DNA from: Pseudolysinimonas_A sp041984585
Lineage (GTDB): Bacteria; Actinomycetota; Actinomycetes; Actinomycetales; Microbacteriaceae
Reading direction: 5' to 3'
NCBI GenBank assembly: GCA_041984585.1
Contig: JBHIXX010000012.1
Span: 1-64,000 of the forward strand
DNA length: 64,000 nucleotides
A program made the translations under genes and the position numbers. Shown here piece by piece: positions 1 to 10,424 of this stretch (positions within the stretch are counted from its first letter, which is position 1; every line of letters begins with the position of its first letter). The notes below the pieces were generated by a model. It had not been told where the DNA came from, ran no database searches, and saw nothing but the letters and a program-made list of their open reading frames with translations.

Positions 1-1
1 G

Positions 2-175
2 TGGACGGCCGTGGTGATCAGTCTGGTCGGCTTCGCCGCCGGCACCCTCGCCTACTGGTTCGCGCAGCCGCTGCTGGTGGGCATCTCGGCCGGCGTCGTC
101 GTGCTCGGCCCGATCGTCGGCGCGGTGCTGGCGGCGGCCGGACTCGGCGCCAAGGGCCGCATCACGAAGGCCTGA
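2..175 (+). CDS. HGxxPAAW-family small membrane protein, C-terminal part
   Basis: Only the last 57 codons are present; the 5' end lies before the window. The visible part starts W-T-A-V-V-I, which is where the family signature (HG..PAAW followed by TAVVI) ends. It continues with one hydrophobic helix, a short AYWF loop, a second Gly/Val-rich helix and a basic tail ending GRITKA. In actinobacteria this two-helix protein of unknown function commonly sits just before trpC, as here, with one base between its stop and the trpC start. The identification rests on the motif remnant and the position. The function is not known. Confidence 0.75.
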   Translation, partial: WTAVVISLVGFAAGTLAYWFAQPLLVGISAGVVVLGPIVGAVLAAAGLGAKGRITKA

Positions 176-176
176 C

Positions 177-968
177 GTGCTGCTCGCCGATCTGACGGCG
201 GGCGCCGTCGAGGATGCCGCGCGCCGTCGCGAGGTCGTGCCCTACGCGGAGGCCGAGGCGGCCGCACTCGCCGCGCCGGCGGCGATCGACGCCGCCGGCG
301 CCCTCGCGCGGGCCGAGCAGGTGCACGTGATCGCCGAGATCAAGCGCGCCAGCCCGTCGCGCGGCCCGATGGCCGAGATCGTCGACCCCGCCGCGCTCGC
401 CTCCGCCTACCAGTCCGGGGGAGCGAGCGCGATCAGCGTGCTCACCGAGGAGCGCCGGTTCGGCGGCTCGCTCGACGACCTGCGCGCGGTGCGCGCCGCG
501 GTCACCATCCCGGTGCTGCGCAAGGACTTCATCGCCGAGCCGTACCAGGTGCTCGAGGCGCGGGCCGCGGGCGCCGACCTCGTGCTGCTCATCGTCGCCG
601 CGCTGCCGCAGCCGCTGCTGGTCGAGCTGCACGCGCTCATCGCCGACCTGGGAATGACCGCACTGGTCGAGACGCACAGCGCCGACGAGCTGGACCGCGC
701 GATCGACCTCGGCGCGCGGGTGATCGGCGTCAACGCCCGCGACCTCGACACCTTCGAGACCGACCCCGAGTTGTTCGGCCGCCTGGTCGACCGGTTCCCG
801 GCCGACGCCGTCCGGGTGGCCGAGTCGGCCGTGAAGACCCCCGACGACGTGCGGCGCTATCGCGACGCGGGGGCGGATGCCGTGCTGGTCGGCGAGGCGC
901 TGGTCACCGACGGCGACCCGGCGGCGCGGATCGTCGAGTTCCGCGCGGCGGCGGAGTCGCTGCGATGA
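177..968 (+). CDS. trpC: Indole-3-glycerol phosphate synthase
   Basis: Converts carboxyphenylamino-deoxyribulose 5-phosphate to indole-3-glycerol phosphate, the fourth step of tryptophan synthesis, in the cytoplasm. The 263-residue product has the usual family length. The signature EIKRASPSRG begins at Glu54, giving the substrate-binding Lys56, and the catalytic lysine is in LRKDF at Lys116. Further TIM-barrel strands end in GVNARDL and VAESAVKT. The GTG start follows a gaagg sequence 6-10 bases upstream. It lies directly before trpB and trpA. No anthranilate synthase, trpD or trpF is seen in the window. Confidence 0.97.
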   Translation: MLLADLTAGAVEDAARRREVVPYAEAEAAALAAPAAIDAAGALARAEQVHVIAEIKRASPSRGPMAEIVDPAALASAYQSGGASAISVLTEERRFGGSLDDLRAVRAAVTIPVLRKDFIAEPYQVLEARAAGADLVLLIVAALPQPLLVELHALIADLGMTALVETHSADELDRAIDLGARVIGVNARDLDTFETDPELFGRLVDRFPADAVRVAESAVKTPDDVRRYRDAGADAVLVGEALVTDGDPAARIVEFRAAAESLR

Positions 969-1002
969 GCGGGCGGCTGCCCGTGGACGGGAGGATCGAC
1001 CG

Positions 1003-2253
1003 ATGACGGTGGAGAGCCTGCGGGACCGACCGGGCCCGTTCTTCGGCGAGTACGGCGGGCGGTTCATGCCCGAGTCGCTCGTCGCCGCGATCGACGAGCT
1101 CGCCGCGGCCTACGAGGACGCCAAGGCCGACCCCGCGTTCCACGCGGAGCTGGCGGAGCTGCACCGCAGCTACACCGGGCGGCCGTCGCCGATCACCGAG
1201 GTGCCGCGGTTCGCCGAGCACGCCGGCGGGGCGCGGGTCATCCTCAAGCGCGAGGACCTCAACCACACCGGGTCGCACAAGATCAACAACGTGCTCGGCC
1301 AGGCGCTGCTCACCCGGCGCATCGGCAAGACGCGGGTGATCGCCGAGACCGGCGCCGGTCAGCACGGCGTCGCCACGGCGACCGCGGCGGCGCTGTTCGG
1401 CCTGGAGTGCACGATCTACATGGGCGAGGTCGACACCCAGCGCCAGGCCCTGAACGTGGCCCGGATGCGGCTGCTCGGCGCCGAGGTGGTGCCGGTCACC
1501 ACCGGCTCGCGCACGCTCAAGGACGCCATCAACGAGGCCTACCGCGAGTGGGTCACGAGCGTCGAGACCACCAACTACATCTTTGGCACGGCGGCGGGGC
1601 CGCATCCGTTCCCGGCGATGGTGCGCGACTTCCAGAAGATCATCGGCGACGAGGCGCGTGCCCAGATGCTCGACGGGATCGGGCGGCTGCCGGATGCCGT
1701 CGCGGCCTGCGTCGGCGGCGGATCGAACGCGATCGGCATCTTCCACGCCTTCCTCGACGACGCCGACGTGGCGCTCTACGGCTTCGAAGCGGCCGGCGAC
1801 GGCGTCGACACCGAGAAGCACGCGGCGTCGATCGAGCGCGGGCGCCCCGGCGTGCTGCACGGCGCCCGCAGCTACGTGCTGCAGGACGACGACGGACAGA
1901 CCATCGAGTCGCACTCGATCTCCGCCGGTCTCGACTACCCGGGCGTCGGCCCGGAGCACGCCGCCCTCGCCGACGCGCATCGCGCGCAGTACCTGCCGGC
2001 GACCGACACCGAGGCGATGGAGGCCCTGCGTCTGCTGAGCCGCACCGAGGGCATCATCCCGGCGATCGAGTCGGCGCACGCCCTCGCCGGCGCGCTGCGC
2101 CTCGGACGGGAGATGCCCGCCCGGTCCGACGGCGAGGCGCCGATCATCCTGGTCAACCTCTCCGGGCGCGGGGACAAGGACGTGGCGACCGCCGGGCGGT
2201 GGTTCGATCTGTTCGACCACGACGACGTCGGCCCCGAGGGAGGCGCCGCGTGA
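1003..2253 (+). CDS. trpB: Tryptophan synthase beta chain
   Basis: PLP enzyme that condenses indole with serine to tryptophan, in the alpha2beta2 complex with TrpA. The product has 416 residues. The PLP lysine is Lys93 in HTGSHKINN, and the phosphate-binding glycine loop GGGSNAIG starts near residue 238. I chose ATG 1003 because it is preceded by gggagg (989-994) and gives the normal N-terminus; the open frame extends upstream to 877 inside trpC without a plausible ribosome site. Its stop overlaps the trpA start (GTGA), so the two subunits should be translationally coupled. Confidence 0.98.
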   Translation: MTVESLRDRPGPFFGEYGGRFMPESLVAAIDELAAAYEDAKADPAFHAELAELHRSYTGRPSPITEVPRFAEHAGGARVILKREDLNHTGSHKINNVLGQALLTRRIGKTRVIAETGAGQHGVATATAAALFGLECTIYMGEVDTQRQALNVARMRLLGAEVVPVTTGSRTLKDAINEAYREWVTSVETTNYIFGTAAGPHPFPAMVRDFQKIIGDEARAQMLDGIGRLPDAVAACVGGGSNAIGIFHAFLDDADVALYGFEAAGDGVDTEKHAASIERGRPGVLHGARSYVLQDDDGQTIESHSISAGLDYPGVGPEHAALADAHRAQYLPATDTEAMEALRLLSRTEGIIPAIESAHALAGALRLGREMPARSDGEAPIILVNLSGRGDKDVATAGRWFDLFDHDDVGPEGGAA

Positions 2254-3044
2254 GCCCGCAGCCGCTGTCGGTGGCGACCCGCATCGCCGAGCGCAAGGCC
2301 GAGGGCCGCGGTGTGCTCGTCGGCTACCTGCCGGTCGGGTTCCCCGATCTCGACACCAGCATCGACGCCGCCGTCGCGCTCGTCGAGAACGGCGTCGACG
2401 TGCTCGAACTGGGTCTGCCCTACTCCGACCCGGTGATGGACGGGCTCGCCATCCAGAAGGCCACCGAGTCCGCCCTGCAGGCCGGCTTCCGCGTGCGCGA
2501 CGTGTTCACCGCGGTCGAGGCGGTGCGCTCCCGCGTCGACGCGCCCGTGCTGGTGATGACCTACTGGAACCCCGTGCTGCAGTGGGGCGTCGACCGATTC
2601 GCCGACGACCTGCGCGACGCCGGGGGCGCGGGACTCATCACTCCGGACATCACGCCGGATGCCGCGGCCGACTGGATCGCGACGAGCGACCGCACCGGAC
2701 TCGACCGGGTGTTCCTCGCGGCGCCCTCGTCGACGGAGGCGCGGCTGCGCACCACCGTCGAGGCGAGTCGTGGTTTCGTCTACGCCGTCTCGACGATGGG
2801 AATCACCGGCGCCCGCCAGGACGTCGACGCGGCCGCCCGCAGCCTCGTCAGGCGCCTGCACGACGCGGGAGCCGAGTCGGCGTGCGTCGGCATCGGCATC
2901 TCGACCGGAGCCCAGGTCGCCGAAGTGCTCGAGTACGCCGAGGGCGCCATCGTCGGGTCCGCGCTGGTCACCGCCCTCGCCGGCGGCGGGGTCGCCGGGG
3001 TGGGTGCGAAGGCCGCCGAACTCGCCACCGGCCTGCGTCGCTGA
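2250..3044 (+). CDS. trpA: Tryptophan synthase alpha chain
   Basis: Cleaves indole-3-glycerol phosphate to indole and glyceraldehyde 3-phosphate; indole is channelled to TrpB. The 264-residue TIM-barrel has the motif ELGLPYSDPVMDG, in which Glu53 and Asp64 correspond to the catalytic Glu49 and Asp60 of the Salmonella enzyme. The GTG start overlaps the trpB stop and is served by gagggagg (2236-2243) inside trpB. A weak hairpin (3073-3090, six base pairs) follows the gene. Confidence 0.97.
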   Translation: MSPQPLSVATRIAERKAEGRGVLVGYLPVGFPDLDTSIDAAVALVENGVDVLELGLPYSDPVMDGLAIQKATESALQAGFRVRDVFTAVEAVRSRVDAPVLVMTYWNPVLQWGVDRFADDLRDAGGAGLITPDITPDAAADWIATSDRTGLDRVFLAAPSSTEARLRTTVEASRGFVYAVSTMGITGARQDVDAAARSLVRRLHDAGAESACVGIGISTGAQVAEVLEYAEGAIVGSALVTALAGGGVAGVGAKAAELATGLRR

Positions 3045-3141
3045 CCGTGCCTCCGGTCGGCCGCGGGCGTCGGCTCGGCGGCTCCCGAGCAGTCGCGGAA
3101 CGGTGCGTCGGAGGGCGCGTCGGGGCGCGCGGGCGGATGGG

Positions 3142-3147
3142 TAGACT
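3142..3147 (+). promoter_or_regulatory. -10 element of lgt, leaderless start
   Basis: TAGACT ends six bases before the lgt GTG (3154), so transcription should begin at or next to the start codon. No Shine-Dalgarno sequence and no convincing -35 is visible. Confidence 0.65.
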
Positions 3148-3153
3148 CGCCGG

Positions 3154-4218
3154 GTGATCCCGCTGAGCATCCCGAGCCCGCCGTCGGACTGGTCCGTCTT
3201 CGAGCTGGGGACGTGGATCCACTCCTGGCTGCCGATCTGGCCCGCCGAGTGGACGCTCGCGATCCACGTCTACGCCCTCGCGATCATGACCGGCATCGTC
3301 GCCGCCGTGCTGATCTCGAACCGTCGCCTCACGGCGCGCGGCGCGGAGCCGTGGGTGGTCATCGACCTCGCGCTCTGGGCCGTGGTGTTCGGCATCGTCG
3401 GCTCCCGCGCGTGGCACGTGGTCACCCACCCCGCCGACTTCTTCGGGCCCGGCCTCGACCCGCTGCGCGTCTTCTACGTCTGGGAGGGCGGCGTCGCCAT
3501 CTTCGGCGCCATCCTCGGTGGGGCGCTCGGCGTGTGGATCGCCTCCCGCATCGCCGGCCTGCGCTTCGGCGCCGTCGCCGACGCGATCGCCCCGACCCTG
3601 CTGCTCGCCCAGGCCTTCGGCCGCATCGGCAACTACTTCAACCAGGAGCTGTTCGGGCTCCCCACTGACCTGCCGTGGGGTCTCGAGATCGACCGGCCGA
3701 ACGCCGCCATCCCGGCCGGCATCCCCGACGACGCGCTGTTCCACCCGACCTTCCTCTACGAGATCATCTGGAACGTCGCCGGCTTCGTCGTGCTGATCCT
3801 CATCGAGAACCGCGTCGAGGTCACCCGGAAGCTGCCGGGATCCGGCGGAATCCTGCCGTTCTCGGTCACCTTCCATCGCCGCGACGCCTGGCACTGGGGC
3901 AAGATGGTCGGGCTGTGGGCCATCTGGTACGGGATCGGTCGCACGTGGTTCGAGTCCATCCGACTCGATCCGCTCGACACGTTCCTGGGCATCCGCTACA
4001 ACGTCTGGGGTGCCCTCGCCGCCGTCGTTCTGGGCATCGTCATCATCGCCGTCCAGTCGCGCCGGCATCCGGGCGTCGAGCCCGGCGTGTACCGTCCCGG
4101 GCGGTCGGCACCCGCTGCGGTAGACTCCGAAGACGTGTTCCCGGATGAGCCGGAGGACGCCACCGGAGACTCACCGCGAGACGGAGCCCCCGCCACGAGC
4201 GACACGGCCCGCCGTTAG
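3154..4218 (+). CDS. lgt: Prolipoprotein diacylglyceryl transferase
   Basis: Membrane enzyme that transfers diacylglycerol from phosphatidylglycerol to the lipobox cysteine of prolipoproteins, the first step of lipoprotein maturation; the lipoprotein at 11.9-12.5 kb is a likely substrate. The 354-residue product has about seven hydrophobic helices and the family signature GRIGNYFNQELFG starting at Gly156. The last 50 or so residues (QSRRHPG onwards) are an acidic, proline-rich cytoplasmic tail, longer than in E. coli Lgt but common in actinobacteria. The start is GTG placed six bases after a TAGACT box. Confidence 0.96.
   Translation: MIPLSIPSPPSDWSVFELGTWIHSWLPIWPAEWTLAIHVYALAIMTGIVAAVLISNRRLTARGAEPWVVIDLALWAVVFGIVGSRAWHVVTHPADFFGPGLDPLRVFYVWEGGVAIFGAILGGALGVWIASRIAGLRFGAVADAIAPTLLLAQAFGRIGNYFNQELFGLPTDLPWGLEIDRPNAAIPAGIPDDALFHPTFLYEIIWNVAGFVVLILIENRVEVTRKLPGSGGILPFSVTFHRRDAWHWGKMVGLWAIWYGIGRTWFESIRLDPLDTFLGIRYNVWGALAAVVLGIVIIAVQSRRHPGVEPGVYRPGRSAPAAVDSEDVFPDEPEDATGDSPRDGAPATSDTARR
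4121..4126 (+). promoter_or_regulatory. Candidate internal -10 inside the lgt tail
   Basis: TAGACT lies within the lgt coding tail, eight bases before an in-frame GTG (4135). It is the closest good TAnnnT match upstream of gltB apart from TAGAGT at 4216-4221, which overlaps the lgt stop. Either could drive gltBD, leaving a leader of about 85 or 175 bases. Confidence 0.35.
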
Positions 4219-4307
4219 AGTCGGACCGCGAACCCGAGAGCGGCCCGGCACTCCATCGTTGGGCCAGCGACGTCCCATCACCAGCACCATCGTGAGGACG
4301 GTCACCC

Positions 4308-7300
4308 ATGGCCACTGAGCTCAACGCCACCCAGGGCGTTCCGAACCCCTTCCGCCGGTTCAGCACCGTGCCCGACGCCGTCGGCGCGTACGACCCGCGG
4401 CGTGAGAAGGACGCCTGCGGGCTCGCCATGGTGGCGACCCTGCGAGGCACCGCCGGACACGACATCATCGTGCAGGCGCTCGACGCGCTGCGGCACCTCG
4501 AGCACCGCGGCGCCATCGGCTCCGACGCGGGCACCGGCGACGGCGCGGGCATCATCACGCAGATCCCCGACCGCTTCCTGCGCGGCGCGGTCGACTTCGA
4601 GCTGCCGCCGGTCGGCCGCTACGCGGTCGGGATGTCGTTCCTCCCCACCGACGACGACGAGCGCGCCGAGCTGAAGGCCCGCGTCGGCGACCTCGCCGCC
4701 GAGGAGGGCCTGCACGTCCTCGGCTGGCGTCCCGTGCCGACCGACCCCGAGCACCTCGGCAACCTCGCGCGCGAGGCCGCCCCGGTGTTCGAGCAGCTGT
4801 TCCTCGCCACCGACCGCACCGAGGCCGACGGCTCGCCGCGGTCGGGCATCGGCATCGACCGGCTCACGTTCCGTCTGCGCAAGCGCGCCGAACGGGAGCT
4901 CGGGGCGTACTTCCCGTCGCTGTCGGCGCGCACCCTCGTCTACAAGGGCATGGTCACCACGCTCCAGCTGGAGCCGTTCTACCCCGACCTGAGCGACGAG
5001 GCGTTCGAGTCGAAGCTCGCGCTTGTGCACTCGCGCTACTCGACGAACACGTTCCCGTCGTGGCCGCTCGCGCAGCCGCTGCGGATGATCGCGCACAATG
5101 GCGAGATCAACACCGTGCAGGGCAACCGCAACTGGATGCGCGCGCGCCAGAGCCAGATGGTCTCCGAGGAGCTCGGCGAGCTGAGCCCGCTGTTCCCGAT
5201 CGTCTCCGACGGCGTGAGCGACTCGACGTCGTTCGACGAGGTCGTCGAGCTGCTCAACCTCGCAGGGCGGCCGCTGCCGCACGCGATGATGATGATGGTT
5301 CCCGAGGCGTTCGAGAACCAGACCGACATGGACCCGGCCCGCCGCGCGTTCTACGAGTTCCACTCCATGCTGATGGAGCCGTGGGATGGCCCCGCCGCGC
5401 TGGTGTTCACCGACGGCGACCTGGTCGGCGCGACGCTCGACCGCAACGGCCTGCGCCCCGGGCGCTACCTGGTGACCGACGACGGACTCGTCGTGCTCGC
5501 CAGCGAGATCGGCGTGCTCGACTTCCCCGCCGACCGGGTGGTGCGCAAGGGGCGCCTCCGTCCCGGGCGGATGTTCCTCGCCGACACGGCCGCCGGCCGC
5601 ATCGTCGAGGACGAGGAGATCAAGGCCGAGCTCGCGGCCTCGCAGCCGTGGCAGCAGTGGCTCGACGCGTCGCGCATCGAGCTCTCCAAGCTCCCCGAGC
5701 GCGAGCACGTCTCGCACACCCCCGCCTCCGTCGTGCGCCGCCAGCGCGTCTTCGGCTACACCGAGGAGGAGGTGCGCATCCTTCTCATGCCGATGGCGGA
5801 GAAGGGGATGGAGCCGGTCGGCGCGATGGGGTCAGACACCCCGATCGCGGTGCTCAGCGACCGGCCGCGCCTGCTGTTCGACTACTTCACCCAGCAGTTC
5901 GCGCAGGTGACCAACCCGCCGCTGGACAGCATCCGCGAAGAGGTCGTGACCTCGATGCGCCTCGGCCTCGGCCCGGAGCGCAACCTGCTCGGCGCGACGC
6001 CGGAGCACGCGCGGCAGGTCATGCTCGACTTCCCGGTGATCGACAACGACGAGCTGGCGAAGATCCAGCACATCGAGGACGCGCACGGCACGCCGCTGTC
6101 GCACACCATCCGCGGCCTGTACCGGATCGGCGACGGGCCCGACGGTCTCGCCCGCCGGCTCGAGGAGATGTGCCGCGAGGCCGACGACGCGATCGCCGAC
6201 GGCGCCGAGTTCCTGGTGCTGAGCGACCGCGACTCGAACGCGGAGTACGCCCCGATCCCGTCGCTGCTCATGCTGTCGGCGGTGCACCACCACCTCATCC
6301 GTCGCGAGAACCGGATGAAGGTCGGGCTCGTCGTCGAGGCCGGCGACGTGCGCGAGGTGCACCACGTGGCCCTCATCATCGGCTACGGCGCGTCGGCGGT
6401 GAACCCGTACCTCGCGATGGAGACGGTCGAGCAGCTCGTGCTCTCGGGCATGATCTCGAGCGTCACGCCCGAGAAGGCGGTCAAGAACCTGATCAAGGGC
6501 CTCGGCAAGGGCGTGCTCAAGATCATGTCCAAGATGGGCATCTCGGTCGTCGGGTCGTACGCCGGTGCCCAGGTGTTCGAGGCGGTCGGCCTCAGCCAGG
6601 AGTTCGTCGACGAGTACTTCACCGGCACGACCAGCCTGCTCGGCGGCGTCGGGCTCGAGGTGGTCGCGGCCGAGAACGCCGCGCGCCACCGCGCCGCGTA
6701 CCCGGAGGACGTGGCCACCCACGCCCACGAGCGGCTGCAGATCGGCGGCGAGTACCAGTGGCGCCGCGAAGGGCCGCCGCACCTGTTCAACCCGGAGACG
6801 GTGTTCAAGCTGCAGCACTCGACCCGCACCAAGCGGTTCGACGTGTTCCGCGAGTACACGCAGGCCATCGACGACCAGGCCGAGCAGCTGATGACGCTGC
6901 GCGGCATGTTCCGGCTCAAGACCGGCGACCGGCCCGCGGTGCCGCTCGACGAGGTCGAGCCGGCGAGCGCCATCCTCGCCCGGTTCAACACGGGCGCGAT
7001 GAGCTACGGCTCCATCTCGCGCGAGGCGCACGAGACGCTCGCCATCGCCATGAACCGCCTCGGCGGGCGCTCCAACACGGGCGAGGGCGGCGAGGACGTC
7101 GACCGACTGCTCGACCCCGAACGCCGCAGCGCCATCAAGCAGGTGGCGAGCGGCCGGTTCGGCGTGACGAGCATGTACCTCACGCACGCGACCGACATCC
7201 AGATCAAGATGGCGCAGGGCGCCAAGCCCGGCGAGGGCGGCCAGCTGCCCCCGGGCAAGGTCTACCCGTGGGTGGCGAGCACGCGTCACGCGACCCCGGG

Positions 7301-8909
7301 CGTCGGACTCATCTCGCCGCCGCCGCACCACGACATCTACTCGATCGAAGACCTCAAGCAGCTGATCTTCGACCTGAAGCGCGCCAACCCCGAGGCTCGG
7401 GTGCACGTGAAGCTGGTGTCGCAGTCGGGCATCGGCGCGGTCGCGGCGGGAGTCACCAAGGCCCTCGCCGACGTCGTGCTCGTCTCCGGCCACGACGGCG
7501 GCACCGGCGCGAGCCCGCTCAACTCGCTCAAGCACGCGGGCACGCCGTGGGAGATCGGCCTGGCCGAGACCCAGCAGACCCTGATGCTCAACGGGATGCG
7601 CGACCGCGTGGTCGTCCAGGTCGACGGGCAGATGAAGACCGGCCGCGACGTCGTCGTGGCGGCGCTGCTCGGCGCCGAGGAGTACGGCTTCGCGACGGCT
7701 CCGCTGATCGTGTCGGGCTGCATCATGATGCGCGTCTGCCACCTCGATACCTGCCCGGTCGGCGTCGCCACCCAAAACCCGGAGCTGCGGGCCCGGTTCA
7801 GCGGCAAGCCCGAGTTCGTGGAGACCTTCTTCGAGTACATCGCCGAGGAGGTGCGCGAGTACCTCGCCGAGCTCGGCTTCCGGTCGCTCGACGAGGCGAT
7901 CGGCCACGCCGAGATGCTCGACGTCGACCGCGCCATCCGGCACTGGAAGGCCGACGGCCTCGACCTCGGTCCGGTGCTGAACGGCCCGGAGTTCGACGAG
8001 GCGGAGCCGCGTCGCAACGCCCGGCCCCAGCACCACGAGATCGCCGAGCACTTCGACCAGACGCTGATCGCCGAGAGCCGGGAGGCGCTCGAACACGGCA
8101 CGCCGGTGCGCATCGAGATGCCGATCCGCAACACCGAGCGCGCGGTCGGCACCATGCTCGGCCACGAGGTCACCAAGCGTCACGGCGAGCACGGGCTCCC
8201 CGCGGGCACCATCGAGGTCGTGCTGCACGGCTCGGCGGGGCAGTCGTTCGGCGCGTTCGTGCCCAACGGCATCCGCCTGCGGCTCGAGGGCGACTCGAAC
8301 GACTACGTCGGCAAGGGCCTCTCCGGCGGGGAGATCGTGCTGCGCCCGCCGCGCGGCGCCGTGTTCCCGGCCGAGCGCAACGTCATCGCCGGCAACGTCA
8401 TCGGCTACGGCGCGACCCAGGGCAGCATGTTCCTGCGCGGCGTCGTGGGCGAGCGCTTCCTGGTGCGCAACTCCGGCGCCACCGCGGTGGTCGAGGGCGT
8501 GGGCGACCACGCGCTCGAGTACATGACCGGCGGTCTCGCCGTCATCCTCGGGACCACCGGCCGCAACCTCGGCGCGGGCATGTCGGGCGGCACCGCCTAC
8601 ATCCACAAGCTGCGCCGGGAGGCGGTCAACCGCGACTCGCTCGAGTCCGGCGAGCTGGAGCTGCTCCCGCTCGAGAGCGCCGACGTCGAGATCCTCGCCG
8701 ACCTGCTGCGTCGGCACCTCGCCGAGACCGAGTCGCCGGTGGCGGCGTCGATGCTCGACAACCTCGACGGCGTCGCGGGGGAGTTCGTCAAGGTGCTCCC
8801 GCGCGACTACGCCGCCGTACTCCAGACCCGCCAGGCCGCCGTCGACGAGGGTCTCGACCCCGACGGCGACGAGGTGTGGTCCCGCATCCTCGAAGTGACG
8901 GGAGGCTGA
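4308..8909 (+). CDS. gltB: Glutamate synthase (NADPH) large subunit
   Basis: Makes glutamate from glutamine and 2-oxoglutarate. The 1533-residue product has the full GOGAT architecture: an N-terminal propeptide of 36 residues removed before the glutaminase nucleophile Cys37 (EKDACG), a class II amidotransferase domain, a central domain, the FMN-binding synthase domain (GGTGASP near residue 1067), the 3Fe-4S cysteines Cys1138, Cys1144 and Cys1149 (C-x5-C-x4-C, as in E. coli), and a C-terminal glycine-rich beta-helix. ATG 4308 is preceded by gagga. It is followed after three bases by gltD, so the two form an operon. Confidence 0.98.
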   Translation: MATELNATQGVPNPFRRFSTVPDAVGAYDPRREKDACGLAMVATLRGTAGHDIIVQALDALRHLEHRGAIGSDAGTGDGAGIITQIPDRFLRGAVDFELPPVGRYAVGMSFLPTDDDERAELKARVGDLAAEEGLHVLGWRPVPTDPEHLGNLAREAAPVFEQLFLATDRTEADGSPRSGIGIDRLTFRLRKRAERELGAYFPSLSARTLVYKGMVTTLQLEPFYPDLSDEAFESKLALVHSRYSTNTFPSWPLAQPLRMIAHNGEINTVQGNRNWMRARQSQMVSEELGELSPLFPIVSDGVSDSTSFDEVVELLNLAGRPLPHAMMMMVPEAFENQTDMDPARRAFYEFHSMLMEPWDGPAALVFTDGDLVGATLDRNGLRPGRYLVTDDGLVVLASEIGVLDFPADRVVRKGRLRPGRMFLADTAAGRIVEDEEIKAELAASQPWQQWLDASRIELSKLPEREHVSHTPASVVRRQRVFGYTEEEVRILLMPMAEKGMEPVGAMGSDTPIAVLSDRPRLLFDYFTQQFAQVTNPPLDSIREEVVTSMRLGLGPERNLLGATPEHARQVMLDFPVIDNDELAKIQHIEDAHGTPLSHTIRGLYRIGDGPDGLARRLEEMCREADDAIADGAEFLVLSDRDSNAEYAPIPSLLMLSAVHHHLIRRENRMKVGLVVEAGDVREVHHVALIIGYGASAVNPYLAMETVEQLVLSGMISSVTPEKAVKNLIKGLGKGVLKIMSKMGISVVGSYAGAQVFEAVGLSQEFVDEYFTGTTSLLGGVGLEVVAAENAARHRAAYPEDVATHAHERLQIGGEYQWRREGPPHLFNPETVFKLQHSTRTKRFDVFREYTQAIDDQAEQLMTLRGMFRLKTGDRPAVPLDEVEPASAILARFNTGAMSYGSISREAHETLAIAMNRLGGRSNTGEGGEDVDRLLDPERRSAIKQVASGRFGVTSMYLTHATDIQIKMAQGAKPGEGGQLPPGKVYPWVASTRHATPGVGLISPPPHHDIYSIEDLKQLIFDLKRANPEARVHVKLVSQSGIGAVAAGVTKALADVVLVSGHDGGTGASPLNSLKHAGTPWEIGLAETQQTLMLNGMRDRVVVQVDGQMKTGRDVVVAALLGAEEYGFATAPLIVSGCIMMRVCHLDTCPVGVATQNPELRARFSGKPEFVETFFEYIAEEVREYLAELGFRSLDEAIGHAEMLDVDRAIRHWKADGLDLGPVLNGPEFDEAEPRRNARPQHHEIAEHFDQTLIAESREALEHGTPVRIEMPIRNTERAVGTMLGHEVTKRHGEHGLPAGTIEVVLHGSAGQSFGAFVPNGIRLRLEGDSNDYVGKGLSGGEIVLRPPRGAVFPAERNVIAGNVIGYGATQGSMFLRGVVGERFLVRNSGATAVVEGVGDHALEYMTGGLAVILGTTGRNLGAGMSGGTAYIHKLRREAVNRDSLESGELELLPLESADVEILADLLRRHLAETESPVAASMLDNLDGVAGEFVKVLPRDYAAVLQTRQAAVDEGLDPDGDEVWSRILEVTGG

Positions 8910-8912
8910 CCC

Positions 8913-10370
<1,458 letters not shown>

Positions 10371-10424
10371 CCCGGCTCCACGTCCCGACCTTCACCGCCA
10401 CCGCCACCACCACCGAAGGAAGTC

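Noticed and set aside
60..1002. Trp leader peptide or attenuator
   Set aside because: The genes here are internal to the cluster; no Trp-codon run followed by alternative hairpins was seen in any gap.
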